Assembly (NCBI GenBank): GCA_017428725.1
Contig: JAFRQH010000029.1
Location: 1-62,133 of the forward strand
Length of the DNA stretch: 62,133 bases
Source: Bacteroidales bacterium
GTDB lineage: Bacteria; Bacteroidota; Bacteroidia; Bacteroidales; UBA932
Direction of reading: 5' to 3'
Part shown: positions 29,776-38,585 of the stretch, one piece after another
Numbering within the stretch: the stretch's first letter is position 1
Layout: each line of letters begins with the position of its first letter
Program-made: the position numbers and the translations under genes
Notes under the pieces: generated by a model
What the model was told of the DNA's origin: nothing
Database searches by the model: none
What the model saw: the letters and a program-made list of their open reading frames with translations, nothing else

Positions 29776-29821
29776 AAGAGTGTCGGGAGACATTTTTCAT
29801 CATTGATTAATTTTGGTTGGG

Positions 29822-29853
29822 CGGCGGCCGGAGTGATTCCGGCCGCCGTTTTA
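29822..29853 (+). terminator. Terminator after second SusC/SusD pair
   Basis: An 11-bp perfect stem (29822-29832 with 29838-29848, loop GTGAT) is followed by TTTTATTTG. Confidence 0.88.
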
Positions 29854-29869
29854 TTTGGGATTATTTGCT

Positions 29870-29877
29870 TATCTTTG
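29870..29877 (+). promoter_or_regulatory. Promoter -7 box of six-hairpin gene
   Basis: TATCTTTG lies 40 bases before the next start and just after the terminator of the SusC/SusD operon, so the following two genes form a separate transcript. Confidence 0.75.
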
Positions 29878-29916
29878 CGAATGATACAACCGGATTAGCC
29901 ATTTTATTCAACCGTT

Positions 29917-32145
29917 ATGCGTTTCTCCCGACCCGGTGCGGCCGCCGTGCTCGCCACCGCCCTCCTGCTATCTGCCTGCACCCCTGACAAGATCGACCGG
30001 CAGGCCCTGGTCCGCCGCAACAACCCCCACGTCGACGCGCTGGCGCCGCTCAATTCCCTGAACCTGGGCAACGGGACCTTCACCCTGACCCTGGACGCCA
30101 CGGGCCTGCAGACCTTCCCCGAGTTCTGCAAGGACGGCCTGTCGCTGGGCACCTACAGCGAGTGGGGCTGGCACGCCTTCCCCAACACGGAGGACTACCG
30201 CTTCGAGGAGACCCTCGAGGACCATCCGCTGCCCGGACACCCGCACGGCGTCTACTCCGTCCAGATGGGCTTCGCCCAGTCGCCCCGGAGCCAGGCCGCG
30301 GCCGCGTGGATCCGCGCCAACCCGCACCGCATCCACCTCGGCAACATCGGCTTTGCCGGGATGCGCCCCGAGGAGGTCAACGCCGTGGACCAGACCCTGG
30401 ACATGTGGGACGGCGTGCTGCACTCCCGCTTCAACTGGAAGGGCCGCGCGGTCGAGGTGGAGACCGTCAGCGGCGGCGAGGGCGAGGACCTGCTCGCCGC
30501 GCGCGTGAAGGCGGACCGGGCGCTGCCCGTCGTGCTGCGCTTCCCCTACCCGAGCGGAGTCCACACCGACGACGCCTCCGTCTGGGATGCCGACGACAAA
30601 CACAGCACGCGGATCCTCTCGCAGGAGGCCGGCAAGGCCCTGATCCTTCGGACTTTGGATGATGTGAACTATTATGTGTCCGTCAGCTGGACCGGCGGAG
30701 GCGCCCTCGCCCAGACCGGGCCCAACCGCCTGGAACTGAGCCCGGAGGCCGGCGAATGGGCATTCACGGTGCGCTTCAGCCAGGCGCAGCCTGAGGACGA
30801 CGCGCCTGGTTTCGACGCGGCGGCCCGGTCCGCCAAAGCCCTCTGGAACGGCTACTGGCAGACCACGGGCGTGATCGATTTCTCGCACTGCACCGACGCG
30901 CGCGCAGCCTTGCTGGAACGCCGCGTCGTGCTCTCGCAATACCTGATGCGCGTGCAGGAGGCCCAGCATTTCCCGCCGGCGGAGACGGGAATGACCTACA
31001 ATTCCTGGCACGGCAAGTTCCACCTCGAGATGGTGATGTGGCACAGCTTCCACTGGGCCACGTGGGGCCAGCCCGAGCTGCTCCGCCGCCAGCTGGACTG
31101 GTACAAGACCGCGCAGCCCGTCGCCCGGCAGATTGCCGAGCGCCAGGGCTTCCCCGGCGTACGCTGGATGAAGATGACGGACCCTTCCGCCACCGAGGCG
31201 CCTTCCGACATCGGCTCCTACATCATCTGGCAGCAGCCGCACCCCATCTATATGGCCGAACTGGTCTACCGCGCCGCGCCCTCGCCCGCCATCCTCGAGA
31301 AATACTACGACATCGTGCAGCAGTCCGCCGAGTTCATGGCCGCGTTCCTGAACTATGACGAGGCGCACGACCGCTACGTCATCGAGGGCGCCTGCGCCGC
31401 CACGGAGTCGCTGAGCGAGGACTACACCCTCAACCCGGCCTTCGAGCTGTCCTACTGGCACTTCGGCCTGAGCGTCGCCCAGCTGTGGCGCGAGCGAACG
31501 GGCCGGGAGCGCGTTGCCGCGTGGGACACGATCCTGCAGAAGCTCTCCCCGCTTACGGCCAGCCCCGAAGGGATCTATCTCCCCGCCGAGAAGGGCCCGG
31601 GCATCCCGGACTTCGAGAACGGCACGATCCTGCGCGTGATTGCGCCGCCTGCGCCCGCCGGCGGGTACAAGGACGGCCAGCGCGGCCGCACCTCGGCCCA
31701 GGTCGTCCCGCTCGACCCGGCCCGCACGAGCGTCAGCGGCACCTCCACGGAGAACCTGCTGGCCTACGGGATGCTGCCGGCGTGTCCGCTATTCACCCTC
31801 GAGAACATGCAGAAGACCCTGGACCGCGCCGCGGAACGCTGGGGCTGGCAGCGCGGCAACTGGAGCTGGAACTACCCCTCGTTCGCGATGAACGCCACGC
31901 GCCTGCTGCGGCCCGAGATCGCCGTGCGCGCCATCACGATGGACGACCGCAGCGACCTGCTGCTGCCCAGCGGCAACAACTACCGCTCCGAGTCCCTCCG
32001 GATGTACCTCCCCGGCAACGGCGGCCTGCTGCTCGCCGTGGGGATGATGTGCGCCGGCTGGGACGGCTGCGAGGTCGAGAATCCGGGCTTCCCCAAGGAC
32101 GGCACCTGGGACGTCCGCTGGGAAGGCTTGTTATCTATGCCGTAA
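29917..32145 (+). CDS. Six-hairpin glycosidase-like lipoprotein
   Basis: A 742-residue predicted lipoprotein (MRFSRPGAAAVLATALLLSAC). The N-terminal third looks like a beta-sandwich (RNNPHVDALAPLNSLNLGNGTF). The remainder looks like an (alpha/alpha)6 barrel: WHGKFHLEMVMWHSFHWATWGQPELL near residue 370 is the pattern seen in GH65/GH95-type six-hairpin enzymes, followed by acidic stretches (SEDYTLNPAFELSYW, SGTSTENLLAYG) that could hold catalytic Glu or Asp. Exact CAZy family is not recognised. It lies between the galactan-type locus and a PL10-like gene, so a role on pectin side chains or uronides is plausible. Possible activities range over alpha-glycosidase to beta-glucuronidase. Confidence 0.7.
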   Translation: MRFSRPGAAAVLATALLLSACTPDKIDRQALVRRNNPHVDALAPLNSLNLGNGTFTLTLDATGLQTFPEFCKDGLSLGTYSEWGWHAFPNTEDYRFEETLEDHPLPGHPHGVYSVQMGFAQSPRSQAAAAWIRANPHRIHLGNIGFAGMRPEEVNAVDQTLDMWDGVLHSRFNWKGRAVEVETVSGGEGEDLLAARVKADRALPVVLRFPYPSGVHTDDASVWDADDKHSTRILSQEAGKALILRTLDDVNYYVSVSWTGGGALAQTGPNRLELSPEAGEWAFTVRFSQAQPEDDAPGFDAAARSAKALWNGYWQTTGVIDFSHCTDARAALLERRVVLSQYLMRVQEAQHFPPAETGMTYNSWHGKFHLEMVMWHSFHWATWGQPELLRRQLDWYKTAQPVARQIAERQGFPGVRWMKMTDPSATEAPSDIGSYIIWQQPHPIYMAELVYRAAPSPAILEKYYDIVQQSAEFMAAFLNYDEAHDRYVIEGACAATESLSEDYTLNPAFELSYWHFGLSVAQLWRERTGRERVAAWDTILQKLSPLTASPEGIYLPAEKGPGIPDFENGTILRVIAPPAPAGGYKDGQRGRTSAQVVPLDPARTSVSGTSTENLLAYGMLPACPLFTLENMQKTLDRAAERWGWQRGNWSWNYPSFAMNATRLLRPEIAVRAITMDDRSDLLLPSGNNYRSESLRMYLPGNGGLLLAVGMMCAGWDGCEVENPGFPKDGTWDVRWEGLLSMP

Positions 32146-32155
32146 ACAATTGAAT

Positions 32156-33667
32156 ATGAAAAAGATACTGTTTGCGATCTGTCTCCTGGCGGCGCTGCCG
32201 CTGCAGGCGGCGAAGCCCAAGGGCCTCACGGACGAGGTCGTGCGCGCCACGATGAAGAAAGCCACCAAGTTCATGGTGGAGAAGGTGTCCAACAACGGCG
32301 GATACCTGTGGAACTACGCCCCCGACTTCTCACGGGTCTGGGGCGAGCTGGAGTGCAAGCCCAGCATGATGTGGATCGAGCGCGGCACGCCCGCGATGGG
32401 CAACGTCTTCCTGGACGCCTACCACGCCACCGGCGACGAGTACTACCTGCGCGCCGCCGAAGAGGCCGCGGCTGCGCTGGTCTGGTCCCAGCTGCCCTGC
32501 GGCGGCTGGAACTACATGGCCGACTTCGCCGGCGAGGCCTCGCTCAAGGACTGGTACAAGACCGTGGCGAGCGGCTACCAGTATTGCGCCCAGGAGCACC
32601 TCCACTACTCCGGCAACGCCACCTTCGACGACGGCACGATCGACGCCGCCGGCTTCCTGCTCCGGATGTACGCCGAGCACTGGGACCCGCGCTACCGTCC
32701 GGCCATCGACAAGGCCATCGACTTCATGATCGAGAGCCAGTACCCCGTGGGCGGCTGGCCGCAGCGCTGGCCCCTGCGCTATGACTTCGTCAAGGAGGGC
32801 AAGCCCGACTACAGCTCCTTCATCACCATCAACGACGGCGTCCACACCGGCAACATCGGGTTCCTTCTGGACTGCTGGCAGATCCTGGGCGAGGAGCGCG
32901 TGCTGGAGCCCATCCAGCGGGCGATGAGCTGCGTGCTCGTGCTGCAGGGCGGCAAGCCGCAGGCGGGCTGGGCGATGCAGCACCAGCTGGACCTCACCTA
33001 CAGCCCGGGCCACGCGCGTGACTTCGAGCCGCGCGGCTACGCCTCTACGGCCACGGCCGAGATGATCGGCAACCTGATGATGTTCTACCGCTGGACGGGC
33101 GACACCAAGTACCTCGCCCGCATCCCGGATGCGTTCGAGTTCCTCAAGAGCATCGAATACAGCCCCGAGATGGTCGCCTTCTTCAAGCAGAACCTGCGCG
33201 AGGGCCAGATCCTCTGCCCCACCTTCGTGGAAGTGGGCACCGGCAAGCCGCTCTACCTGCATCGCGGGAACGGCAAATACTGGGTGGACTACGACCCGAA
33301 CAACATCATCACCCACTACCGCTCCTACCGGACCATCAACTACGGACCGCTCAAAGAGCAATATGAGGCCCTGCTGAAGATGAGCGTGGAGGAGGCCACG
33401 GCGGACTCGCCGTTCCTCGGGGACAAGGCGAAGCAGCGCCGCTATCCGCTCTACTATTCGCGCGGCAGCGGCGTGCAGGAGGACAGGGAGGCCATCCAGA
33501 AGCTCGTGGACGCCCTCGCCGCCAAGGACTACTGGCCCGGCGGCCTGCCCGGCGTCTCGCACGAGAACCCGGGGTTCTCCGACGCCCCCCTCCCGACGGA
33601 GTGCATCTCCACATGGACTTATATGCAGAATATGACGCACCTGATCAACTGGCTTACCGCACGGTAA
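32156..33667 (+). CDS. Pectate lyase-type protein (PL10-like)
   Basis: About 503 residues, with signal peptide MKKILFAICLLAALPLQA from the ATG at 32156 (a TTG six bases earlier is rejected). The sequence looks like an (alpha/alpha) toroid with the PL10 pattern GGWPQRWPL followed by SSFITINDGVHTGNIGFLL near residues 200-235, and an earlier GGWNYMADF and FDDGTIDAAGFLLRMY. PL10 enzymes cut polygalacturonate by beta-elimination. Family membership is by recognition of these motifs and is moderately sure; the protein could also be a related hydrolase. It begins ten bases after the preceding stop, and its stop codon lies inside a 19-bp perfect hairpin. Confidence 0.72.
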   Translation: MKKILFAICLLAALPLQAAKPKGLTDEVVRATMKKATKFMVEKVSNNGGYLWNYAPDFSRVWGELECKPSMMWIERGTPAMGNVFLDAYHATGDEYYLRAAEEAAAALVWSQLPCGGWNYMADFAGEASLKDWYKTVASGYQYCAQEHLHYSGNATFDDGTIDAAGFLLRMYAEHWDPRYRPAIDKAIDFMIESQYPVGGWPQRWPLRYDFVKEGKPDYSSFITINDGVHTGNIGFLLDCWQILGEERVLEPIQRAMSCVLVLQGGKPQAGWAMQHQLDLTYSPGHARDFEPRGYASTATAEMIGNLMMFYRWTGDTKYLARIPDAFEFLKSIEYSPEMVAFFKQNLREGQILCPTFVEVGTGKPLYLHRGNGKYWVDYDPNNIITHYRSYRTINYGPLKEQYEALLKMSVEEATADSPFLGDKAKQRRYPLYYSRGSGVQEDREAIQKLVDALAAKDYWPGGLPGVSHENPGFSDAPLPTECISTWTYMQNMTHLINWLTAR

Positions 33668-33681
33668 GCCAGTTGATCAGG
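33640..33681 (+). terminator. 19-bp hairpin across the PL10-like stop codon
   Basis: A perfect 19-bp stem (33640-33658 with 33663-33681, loop GCAC) includes the last codons and the TAA stop at 33665-33667. No T run follows, so it may protect the mRNA 3' end or stall ribosomes rather than terminate by itself. Confidence 0.7.
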
Positions 33682-33695
33682 CGTCAGAGCCCCAT

Positions 33696-33719
33696 GTCTG
33701 GGGGACGTTTCCCCCAGAC
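33696..33719. repeat. G5/C5 inverted repeat
   Basis: A 10-bp stem (GTCTGGGGGA, 33696-33705 with 33710-33719, loop CGTT) is followed by a C-rich CCCCTGCGTCGCTCCG tract without T run. A similarly built element occurs at 61936-61961. It could be an intergenic repeat or a terminator. Confidence 0.6.
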
Positions 33720-33776
33720 CCCCTGCGTCGCTCCGCTCCGAACCACGTGCGGATAGGCTATTTCAAAGAGAATACC

Positions 33777-33784
33777 TATCTTTG
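33777..33784 (+). promoter_or_regulatory. Promoter -7 box of VOC-SDR operon
   Basis: TATCTTTG; it places the transcript start near 33790 and so argues for a downstream translation start of the VOC gene. Confidence 0.75.
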
Positions 33785-33817
33785 TACTACGAAATGGGCA
33801 AAATCACCAAGAACGAA

Positions 33818-34897
33818 ATGGACAACTTTATGATTACCGGCATCCAGCAGGTGGGTGTCGGGACCGAGAATTTCAACAAGACCTGGAACTGGCTCATCGA
33901 GCATTTCGGAGCCGACGTCAAGATCCTCGAGGACGACACCGTGGCGGAGCGGATGCTCCCCTACACCGGCGGCCAGAGCCACCAGCGCCACGCCAGCATC
34001 AACGTCAGCCTGCAGGGCGGCGGCGGCTTCGAGATCTGGCAGTATTCGAAGCGCAAGCCCGTCCCGGCCGCATTCGAGGTGGCCGTGGGCGACCTGGGCG
34101 TCTTCGCCGCCAAGGTCAACTGCCGCGACGTGGCGGCCTTCCACAAGGAGATTTCCGCGAAATGGCCCGGCGTCAGCGCCATCTCGGCCCTGCCCGACGG
34201 CACGCCCTGCTTCTGCGTCAAGGACCTGTACGGCAACACCTTCCAGGTGGTCCGGCAGGACTACGTCTTCATCGACGAGGGCCGGCTGTGCGGCGGAATC
34301 GGCGGCGCCCTGGTGGGCGTGACCGACATGGAGCGCTCCATCGCCTTCTACCACGAAGTCCTCGGCTACGACACCGTCGTCTACGACCGCACCGGCGTCT
34401 TCGACGACTGGGGGTCGATGGCCGGCGCCGGCGAGCGCTACCGACGCGTGCTGCTGCGCCCCGCGCAGCCGCGCGCAGGCGCCTTCTCCCAGTTGTTCGG
34501 CCCCGACTGCGTCGAACTGGTGCAGGCGCTGGACCGCACGCCCCGCAAGATCTTCGAAGGGCGTTTCTGGGGCGACCCGGGCTTCATCCAGATCTGCTAC
34601 GACGTGACGGGGATGCAGGCCCTCGGACGCTTCTGCGCCGCACACGGGCACCCCTTCACCGTGGACAGCTGTCCGGACGGTCAGCAGTTCGACATGGGCG
34701 ACGCCTCGGGCCACTTCACCTATATCGAGGACCCCGACGGCACGCTGATCGAGTTCGTGGAGACCCACAAGATCCCGGTGGTGAAGAAACTAGGATGGTT
34801 CATCGACATGCGCAAGCGCGACCCGCGAAAGCCCCTGCCCCGCTTCCTCTTCCGGATGATGGGCCTGGTGTCCCGCGCCAAGAAGCGCCCCGAATAG
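33818..34897 (+). CDS. Two-domain VOC (glyoxalase/dioxygenase-like) protein
   Basis: About 359 residues with two vicinal-oxygen-chelate units: the first about 4-140 (TGIQQVGVGTENFNKTWNWLIEHFG ... LYGNTFQVVRQD), the second about 155-320 (GGALVGVTDMERSIAFYHEVLGY ... DPDGTLIEFVE). The late Glu of DGTLIEF is a usual metal ligand. The family includes glyoxalases, extradiol dioxygenases and epimerases; no exact substrate is visible. ATGs at 33794 and 33818 are both possible; 33818 is chosen because the -7 box ends at 33784. It is one base from the SDR gene, so the two form an operon, perhaps acting on one small metabolite or lipid. Confidence 0.82.
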   Translation: MDNFMITGIQQVGVGTENFNKTWNWLIEHFGADVKILEDDTVAERMLPYTGGQSHQRHASINVSLQGGGGFEIWQYSKRKPVPAAFEVAVGDLGVFAAKVNCRDVAAFHKEISAKWPGVSAISALPDGTPCFCVKDLYGNTFQVVRQDYVFIDEGRLCGGIGGALVGVTDMERSIAFYHEVLGYDTVVYDRTGVFDDWGSMAGAGERYRRVLLRPAQPRAGAFSQLFGPDCVELVQALDRTPRKIFEGRFWGDPGFIQICYDVTGMQALGRFCAAHGHPFTVDSCPDGQQFDMGDASGHFTYIEDPDGTLIEFVETHKIPVVKKLGWFIDMRKRDPRKPLPRFLFRMMGLVSRAKKRPE

Positions 34898-34898
34898 G

Positions 34899-35684
34899 AT
34901 GGAGAAGGTCTGGATCACCGGCGCCTCGTCCGGCATCGGAGAGGCCTGCGCCCTGCGCTATGCCGCCGAGGGCGCCGCGCTGGTGCTGACCTCCTCGTCG
35001 GCGGAGCGCCTGCAGCCCGTAGCGGAACGCTGCCGGGCGGCGGGGGCGGCCGGCGTGACGGTCCTCCCCTATGACCTCTCCGACCCCGCCGGCATCCCGG
35101 CGCTGGCCCGGCAGGCCTGGGAAGCCTTCGGCGGGCTGGACACCGCCTTCCTCAACGCCGGCATCAGCCAGCGCACCACCGTGGAGGACTCTTCCGGTGA
35201 GATGCTCCGCAAGATTATGGAAGTCAACTACTTCTCGCCGGTAGGCATCGCGCAGGAGCTGCTCCCGCACCTGCTGGAGCAGGGCGGCGGACACATCGCC
35301 GTCACGACCTCCATCGCCGGCCGCTTCGGCTTCCCGCTGCGCTGCGGCTACAGCTCCTCCAAGTTCGCCCTGTACGGATTCTTCGAGACCCTGCAGGCCG
35401 AGTACTACGACCGCGGGATCCGCGTGACGATCGTCTGTCCGGGCCGCGTGCGCACCAACATCTCGCGCTACGCCCTGGACAAGGGCGGCGTGCCGCACGG
35501 GCGGCTGGACTCCGGCCAGGCCGGGGGGCTCGCGCCCGAGGCTGCCGCGAAGCAGATCGTGCGGGCCATCCGCCGCGGGCGCCGCGAGGTGCTCGTGGGC
35601 CGCGGCGAACTCGTGATGACCTACATCAAGCGTTTCTTCCCGGGCCTCTGCGCCCGCCTCGCCCGCCGCATCAAGCCGATGTAA
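34899..35684 (+). CDS. Short-chain dehydrogenase/reductase
   Basis: A 261-residue classical SDR with TGASSGIG at residues 7-14 (NAD(P) binding), NAG near 91, catalytic serine in TTSIAGR and the YSSSK motif near residue 150. After CPGRVRTNI the C-terminal part is basic and hydrophobic (VMTYIKRFFPGLCARLARR), as in SDRs that act on membrane lipids such as DHRS7-like reductases. The substrate is not known. It is translated with the VOC gene and converges with a minus-strand gene 13 bases away. Confidence 0.92.
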   Translation: MEKVWITGASSGIGEACALRYAAEGAALVLTSSSAERLQPVAERCRAAGAAGVTVLPYDLSDPAGIPALARQAWEAFGGLDTAFLNAGISQRTTVEDSSGEMLRKIMEVNYFSPVGIAQELLPHLLEQGGGHIAVTTSIAGRFGFPLRCGYSSSKFALYGFFETLQAEYYDRGIRVTIVCPGRVRTNISRYALDKGGVPHGRLDSGQAGGLAPEAAAKQIVRAIRRGRREVLVGRGELVMTYIKRFFPGLCARLARRIKPM

Positions 35685-35696
35685 GCATCAAGCCGG

Positions 35697-36479
35697 TTAC
35701 TGCTTCTTGAACCGGTTCAGCAGCTGCTCGTATCGATCCTTCATCTGCTCTTCAAACTTCTTGTAGGCATCCAGACCGGAAAACAGGTCCTGGACCACGA
35801 ACTTGTAGCCCGCAGGAAGTTCGAAAACTTCAGGATAGGGCACGCCCAGGTGGATGTTGCGCATATAGGTCACGATCCCGTCGGCATCCTCGCAGAGGGT
35901 GATGCCGGTCTCCGGATCGATATAACTTGTCCGGTAATGCTCGTCCGTATCCGCGCCATAAGGGCCGTCGAAAGTCTCTGTCGTCACGATGGTTTTCATA
36001 TAGCACCAGCGGTCGCTGTTGTAGGCCATTTCCTCCTCCGTCATCTGCTCGGATTTGGACGCGACATCCACGTTGTTGAGGGCCTGCATCCCCTCGCCCG
36101 GCAGCTTGGTGACGGTGCGGGTGGCGTCGTCAATCCTGTAGATGGCCAGGCTGTCCGGAATGGAAAGCGTCTTGATGACCTGGTTCTCTCCCGTTGCCGG
36201 ATTGATGCCGGAGGATACGCTGAACTGCCGCTTGCTGGCAGCGTCGAAGAAAACCTTGGCCGGCGTGCCGTGGTTGCTGATTCGGTAGGCACAGAAAGAC
36301 ACCTGCGGACGCGGTTTTTGGAGCGGAGGCTGGTTGTCTTTGTCGTGGGCCGGAAGCCCCACAGGGACCTCCGATGCGATGTCGGGGACATCGTTGTAGG
36401 TATAAGGATTGGGAATCTGCGCCAGGGCGGCCAGACCGGTGGTCAGCAACGCTGCCACGATAAGAACACGCTGTTTCAT
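35697..36479 (-). CDS. Exported protein of unknown function
   Basis: About 260 residues. The start at 36479 gives a clear signal peptide (MKQRVLIVAALLTTGLAALAQ); longer frames upstream would run into the neighbouring gene. The mature protein starts with IPNPYTYNDVPDIASEVP and has no motif I recognise; the C terminus is highly charged and helical (QMKDRYEQLLNRFKKQ). A DEHYRTSYIDPETGITLCEDADG segment near 190 suggests beta strands. It lies ten bases after the FISUMP-like lipoprotein gene, so the two are probably one operon for cell-envelope proteins. Confidence 0.78.
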   Translation of the reverse strand: MKQRVLIVAALLTTGLAALAQIPNPYTYNDVPDIASEVPVGLPAHDKDNQPPLQKPRPQVSFCAYRISNHGTPAKVFFDAASKRQFSVSSGINPATGENQVIKTLSIPDSLAIYRIDDATRTVTKLPGEGMQALNNVDVASKSEQMTEEEMAYNSDRWCYMKTIVTTETFDGPYGADTDEHYRTSYIDPETGITLCEDADGIVTYMRNIHLGVPYPEVFELPAGYKFVVQDLFSGLDAYKKFEEQMKDRYEQLLNRFKKQ

Positions 36480-36489
36480 AGCATCACGA

Positions 36490-37206
36490 TTAGTCTTTGA
36501 CCGGACGGATGGGCAGGCCGTTCTCACGGTACAGGCCGTAGCAGTCCGTGTGGCCGAAACGCATCGCATCACCTTGCTTGCGCTCGTGCCACTCGATGGC
36601 ATCCTCACTGCCCGCCGGGGTGCCTGACGCAAGCGCCATCGAAGCGGTCCAGCACCAAGGATAGTTTGACTCCTGGAGCTTGTCGCCTACATAATAGCCG
36701 GTCTTGGGGAAGTCGATGCTGTTGCCGTTGGGGCCGGTCACCGTCACCAGGCCGGGCTTATCGTAGCTGAACGTGCATTTCTCGAAGAGTTCCATCGCCT
36801 CGGTGCGGGTGGGCATACGCCATCCTTTGCCAAGGGCAGCCGTTGCGGCGTCGTCCTCGGGCTGCAGGACGATCAGTTTGTCGGCGGTTCCTGAACTGGC
36901 GTGACTGTCCTCGGTGGAGTACTTTTTCACCTTGTATCCATCCTTGAACTTATACGTATCTCCGTCGTATGCTTTTTTGGCATCGGTCTCGCCCCAGGCG
37001 TAATAGTTGCCCGGATCGGATGCATCCCTGGCGCCCAGGTTGGTCTTCGCCCATTTGACGCTGAGCCCCAGATCCACGGCGTCGGAAACGGCCACGGAAG
37101 TCTTGGTCTCGGCAGCCTTGCCGCTACCTTTCTTGTCGGCATTGCCGCCGCAGGACACCAGCGCAAGAGCGGCCACGCACAAAAGGAGGATTGATAACTT
37201 TTTCAT
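36490..37206 (-). CDS. FISUMP/DUF1566-like lipoprotein
   Basis: About 238 residues. The start at 37206 gives MKKLSILLLCVAALALVSC with a lipobox. Residues about 45-75 (AVDLGLSVKWAKTNLGA, then YYAWGETD) and 130-140 (GWRMPTRTEAMELF) are typical of the Fibrobacter succinogenes major paralogue family (FISUMP), common in Bacteroidetes surface proteins of unknown role. The C terminus (YGLYRENGLPIRPVKD) is also a family pattern. It is the first gene of a two-gene minus-strand unit with its own -7 box. Confidence 0.85.
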   Translation of the reverse strand: MKKLSILLLCVAALALVSCGGNADKKGSGKAAETKTSVAVSDAVDLGLSVKWAKTNLGARDASDPGNYYAWGETDAKKAYDGDTYKFKDGYKVKKYSTEDSHASSGTADKLIVLQPEDDAATAALGKGWRMPTRTEAMELFEKCTFSYDKPGLVTVTGPNGNSIDFPKTGYYVGDKLQESNYPWCWTASMALASGTPAGSEDAIEWHERKQGDAMRFGHTDCYGLYRENGLPIRPVKD

Positions 37207-37270
37207 AATGTATGCTCGGGATTGGTTTACGGACCTAAAGGTCGGCAAATCGTTTCGAATCAGACTTATA

Positions 37271-37278
37271 CAAAAGTA
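37271..37278 (-). promoter_or_regulatory. Promoter -7 box of FISUMP-like gene
   Basis: TACTTTTG on the minus strand, inside a small inverted repeat TATAC-AAAA-GTATA (37267-37280). It lies about 65 bases upstream of the start. Confidence 0.6.
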
Positions 37279-37316
37279 TAAAAATGCATCTGGAAGGCCG
37301 GGAAAGCGTCAGTTTC

Positions 37317-37348
37317 TTGGGGGGAATGCGCCCCTTTTGTTAAATTTG
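37317..37348 (+). promoter_or_regulatory. Promoter of TPR-LuxR gene, nearly leaderless
   Basis: TTG at 37317-37319 and TAAATTTG at 37341-37348 are 21 bases apart. The ATG lies at 37353, so the transcript start would coincide with the start codon. Confidence 0.5.
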
Positions 37349-37352
37349 CATT

Positions 37353-38558
37353 ATGAGATATGCTGCCCTCACTCTGCTCTTCCTCGTGCTCGGAGACCTT
37401 GCCTACGCGCAGTATTTCGACCACCGGGGTTACCGGCTGGACTCGCTGGAAAACGTCGTGGCCGGCTGGACGCAGGAGCGTCTCTCCACGGCACCTTATG
37501 AGACCCGAGCCTCCGTCTCCCTGGCCTACGGAGACCTGATGAACGGCTATGAACGCATCAACCCGGAACGGGCCGTCTACTGTGCCCGGAGAGCCTATGA
37601 GACCAGCCTGGAACTGGGATCCCTCAAAATGCCCTTCCGCGCCGCCCGCTTCATCGGCCAGATGTTTTACAACAAGGAGCAGTACGACAGCACGCTCCAT
37701 TATTACGGAATCGCGCAGACCTTCCTGGACCGGATGGCTGCCGGGGAAGGCGCTTACTCTGAGGCGGATGTGGACGATGCCCTTTCCGGTTTCTACGGAG
37801 ACCTGGGGAACGTCTATTACGCGCTGGATTCCCTTCCCAAAACATTGGAGTATTACGCCAAAGCCGGAGAAATCTTCGAGAAGAACGGTTGGAAGCAAAG
37901 CAGCGCCATCCTCTGGCACAACCTGGGCGATATCTGCTACGAGCAGGGGAACGACAAGGAAGCCATCGAATACTACGAGAAGTCCCTTCGTTTCGGCCAG
38001 GAGGCCGGTGACTCCCTGTGGGTTGCGGCGCCCCGGCTGAGCCTGGCCACCGTGTATATGGACGAGGGCCGCACCACCAAGGCCCTGGAATATCTCCGGC
38101 TGGCCGACGAATACTTTTCCAAACACGAAGACCAGGAGTACGGGGACCGGATCCGCACCCTGGACGTAAGGGGCCGGGCCCTTGCCCTCCAGAAGAGACA
38201 ACGCACCCGCATCAGCATCATCCTCTCCATCCTCTCGCTCGCCTTGCTGGCCCTGCTCCTGATTTCCCGCCGGAAAGCCCGCCCGGGAAAGGGCCACAAA
38301 GCCGCCGACGAAGCCCTTGCCGAAGCGCTGGAACCACGTCCGGAGGTTCCCGGTCAGGCAGAGCGCCCGCAACTGTCCGAAGGCGAGGCCAAGATCCTCC
38401 CGATGATCGCCGCGGGCCTCACCAGCAAGGAGATCGCCGCAAAACTCTTCCTCACCGAGCAGACCATCAAATGGCGCCGCCAGCGCCTCGTGGCCAAGTT
38501 CGGCGCCCGCAACACCGCCGAAATGCTCTCCAAGGCCCGCGAAGCCGGGATGCTATAG
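37353..38558 (+). CDS. TPR-containing LuxR-family membrane regulator
   Basis: A 401-residue protein with three parts: a signal peptide (MRYAALTLLFLVLGDLAYAQ), a periplasmic TPR region (about 60-275, including GDLGNVYYALDSLPKTLEYYAKAGEIF and LGDICYEQGNDKEAIEYYEKSLRF), one membrane helix at about 286-303, and a cytoplasmic LuxR/GerE helix-turn-helix (about 335-395, LSEGEAKILPMIAAGLTSKEIAAKLFLTE). This layout is common in Bacteroidetes and suggests that envelope signals reach DNA through one membrane protein. The target genes are unknown; the divergent FISUMP operon is one candidate by position. Confidence 0.92.
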   Translation: MRYAALTLLFLVLGDLAYAQYFDHRGYRLDSLENVVAGWTQERLSTAPYETRASVSLAYGDLMNGYERINPERAVYCARRAYETSLELGSLKMPFRAARFIGQMFYNKEQYDSTLHYYGIAQTFLDRMAAGEGAYSEADVDDALSGFYGDLGNVYYALDSLPKTLEYYAKAGEIFEKNGWKQSSAILWHNLGDICYEQGNDKEAIEYYEKSLRFGQEAGDSLWVAAPRLSLATVYMDEGRTTKALEYLRLADEYFSKHEDQEYGDRIRTLDVRGRALALQKRQRTRISIILSILSLALLALLLISRRKARPGKGHKAADEALAEALEPRPEVPGQAERPQLSEGEAKILPMIAAGLTSKEIAAKLFLTEQTIKWRRQRLVAKFGARNTAEMLSKAREAGML

Positions 38559-38585
38559 CAAAAGGAACGGCCCGACTACGAAAAA

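Noticed and set aside
24832..29793. Open frame of about 1650 codons antisense to the second SusC/SusD pair
   Set aside because: Same composition artefact as for the first pair; no promoter and no recognisable protein.
36480..36632. A 51-codon upstream extension of the exported protein at 35697-36479
   Set aside because: It overlaps the FISUMP-like gene and destroys an otherwise clean signal peptide.
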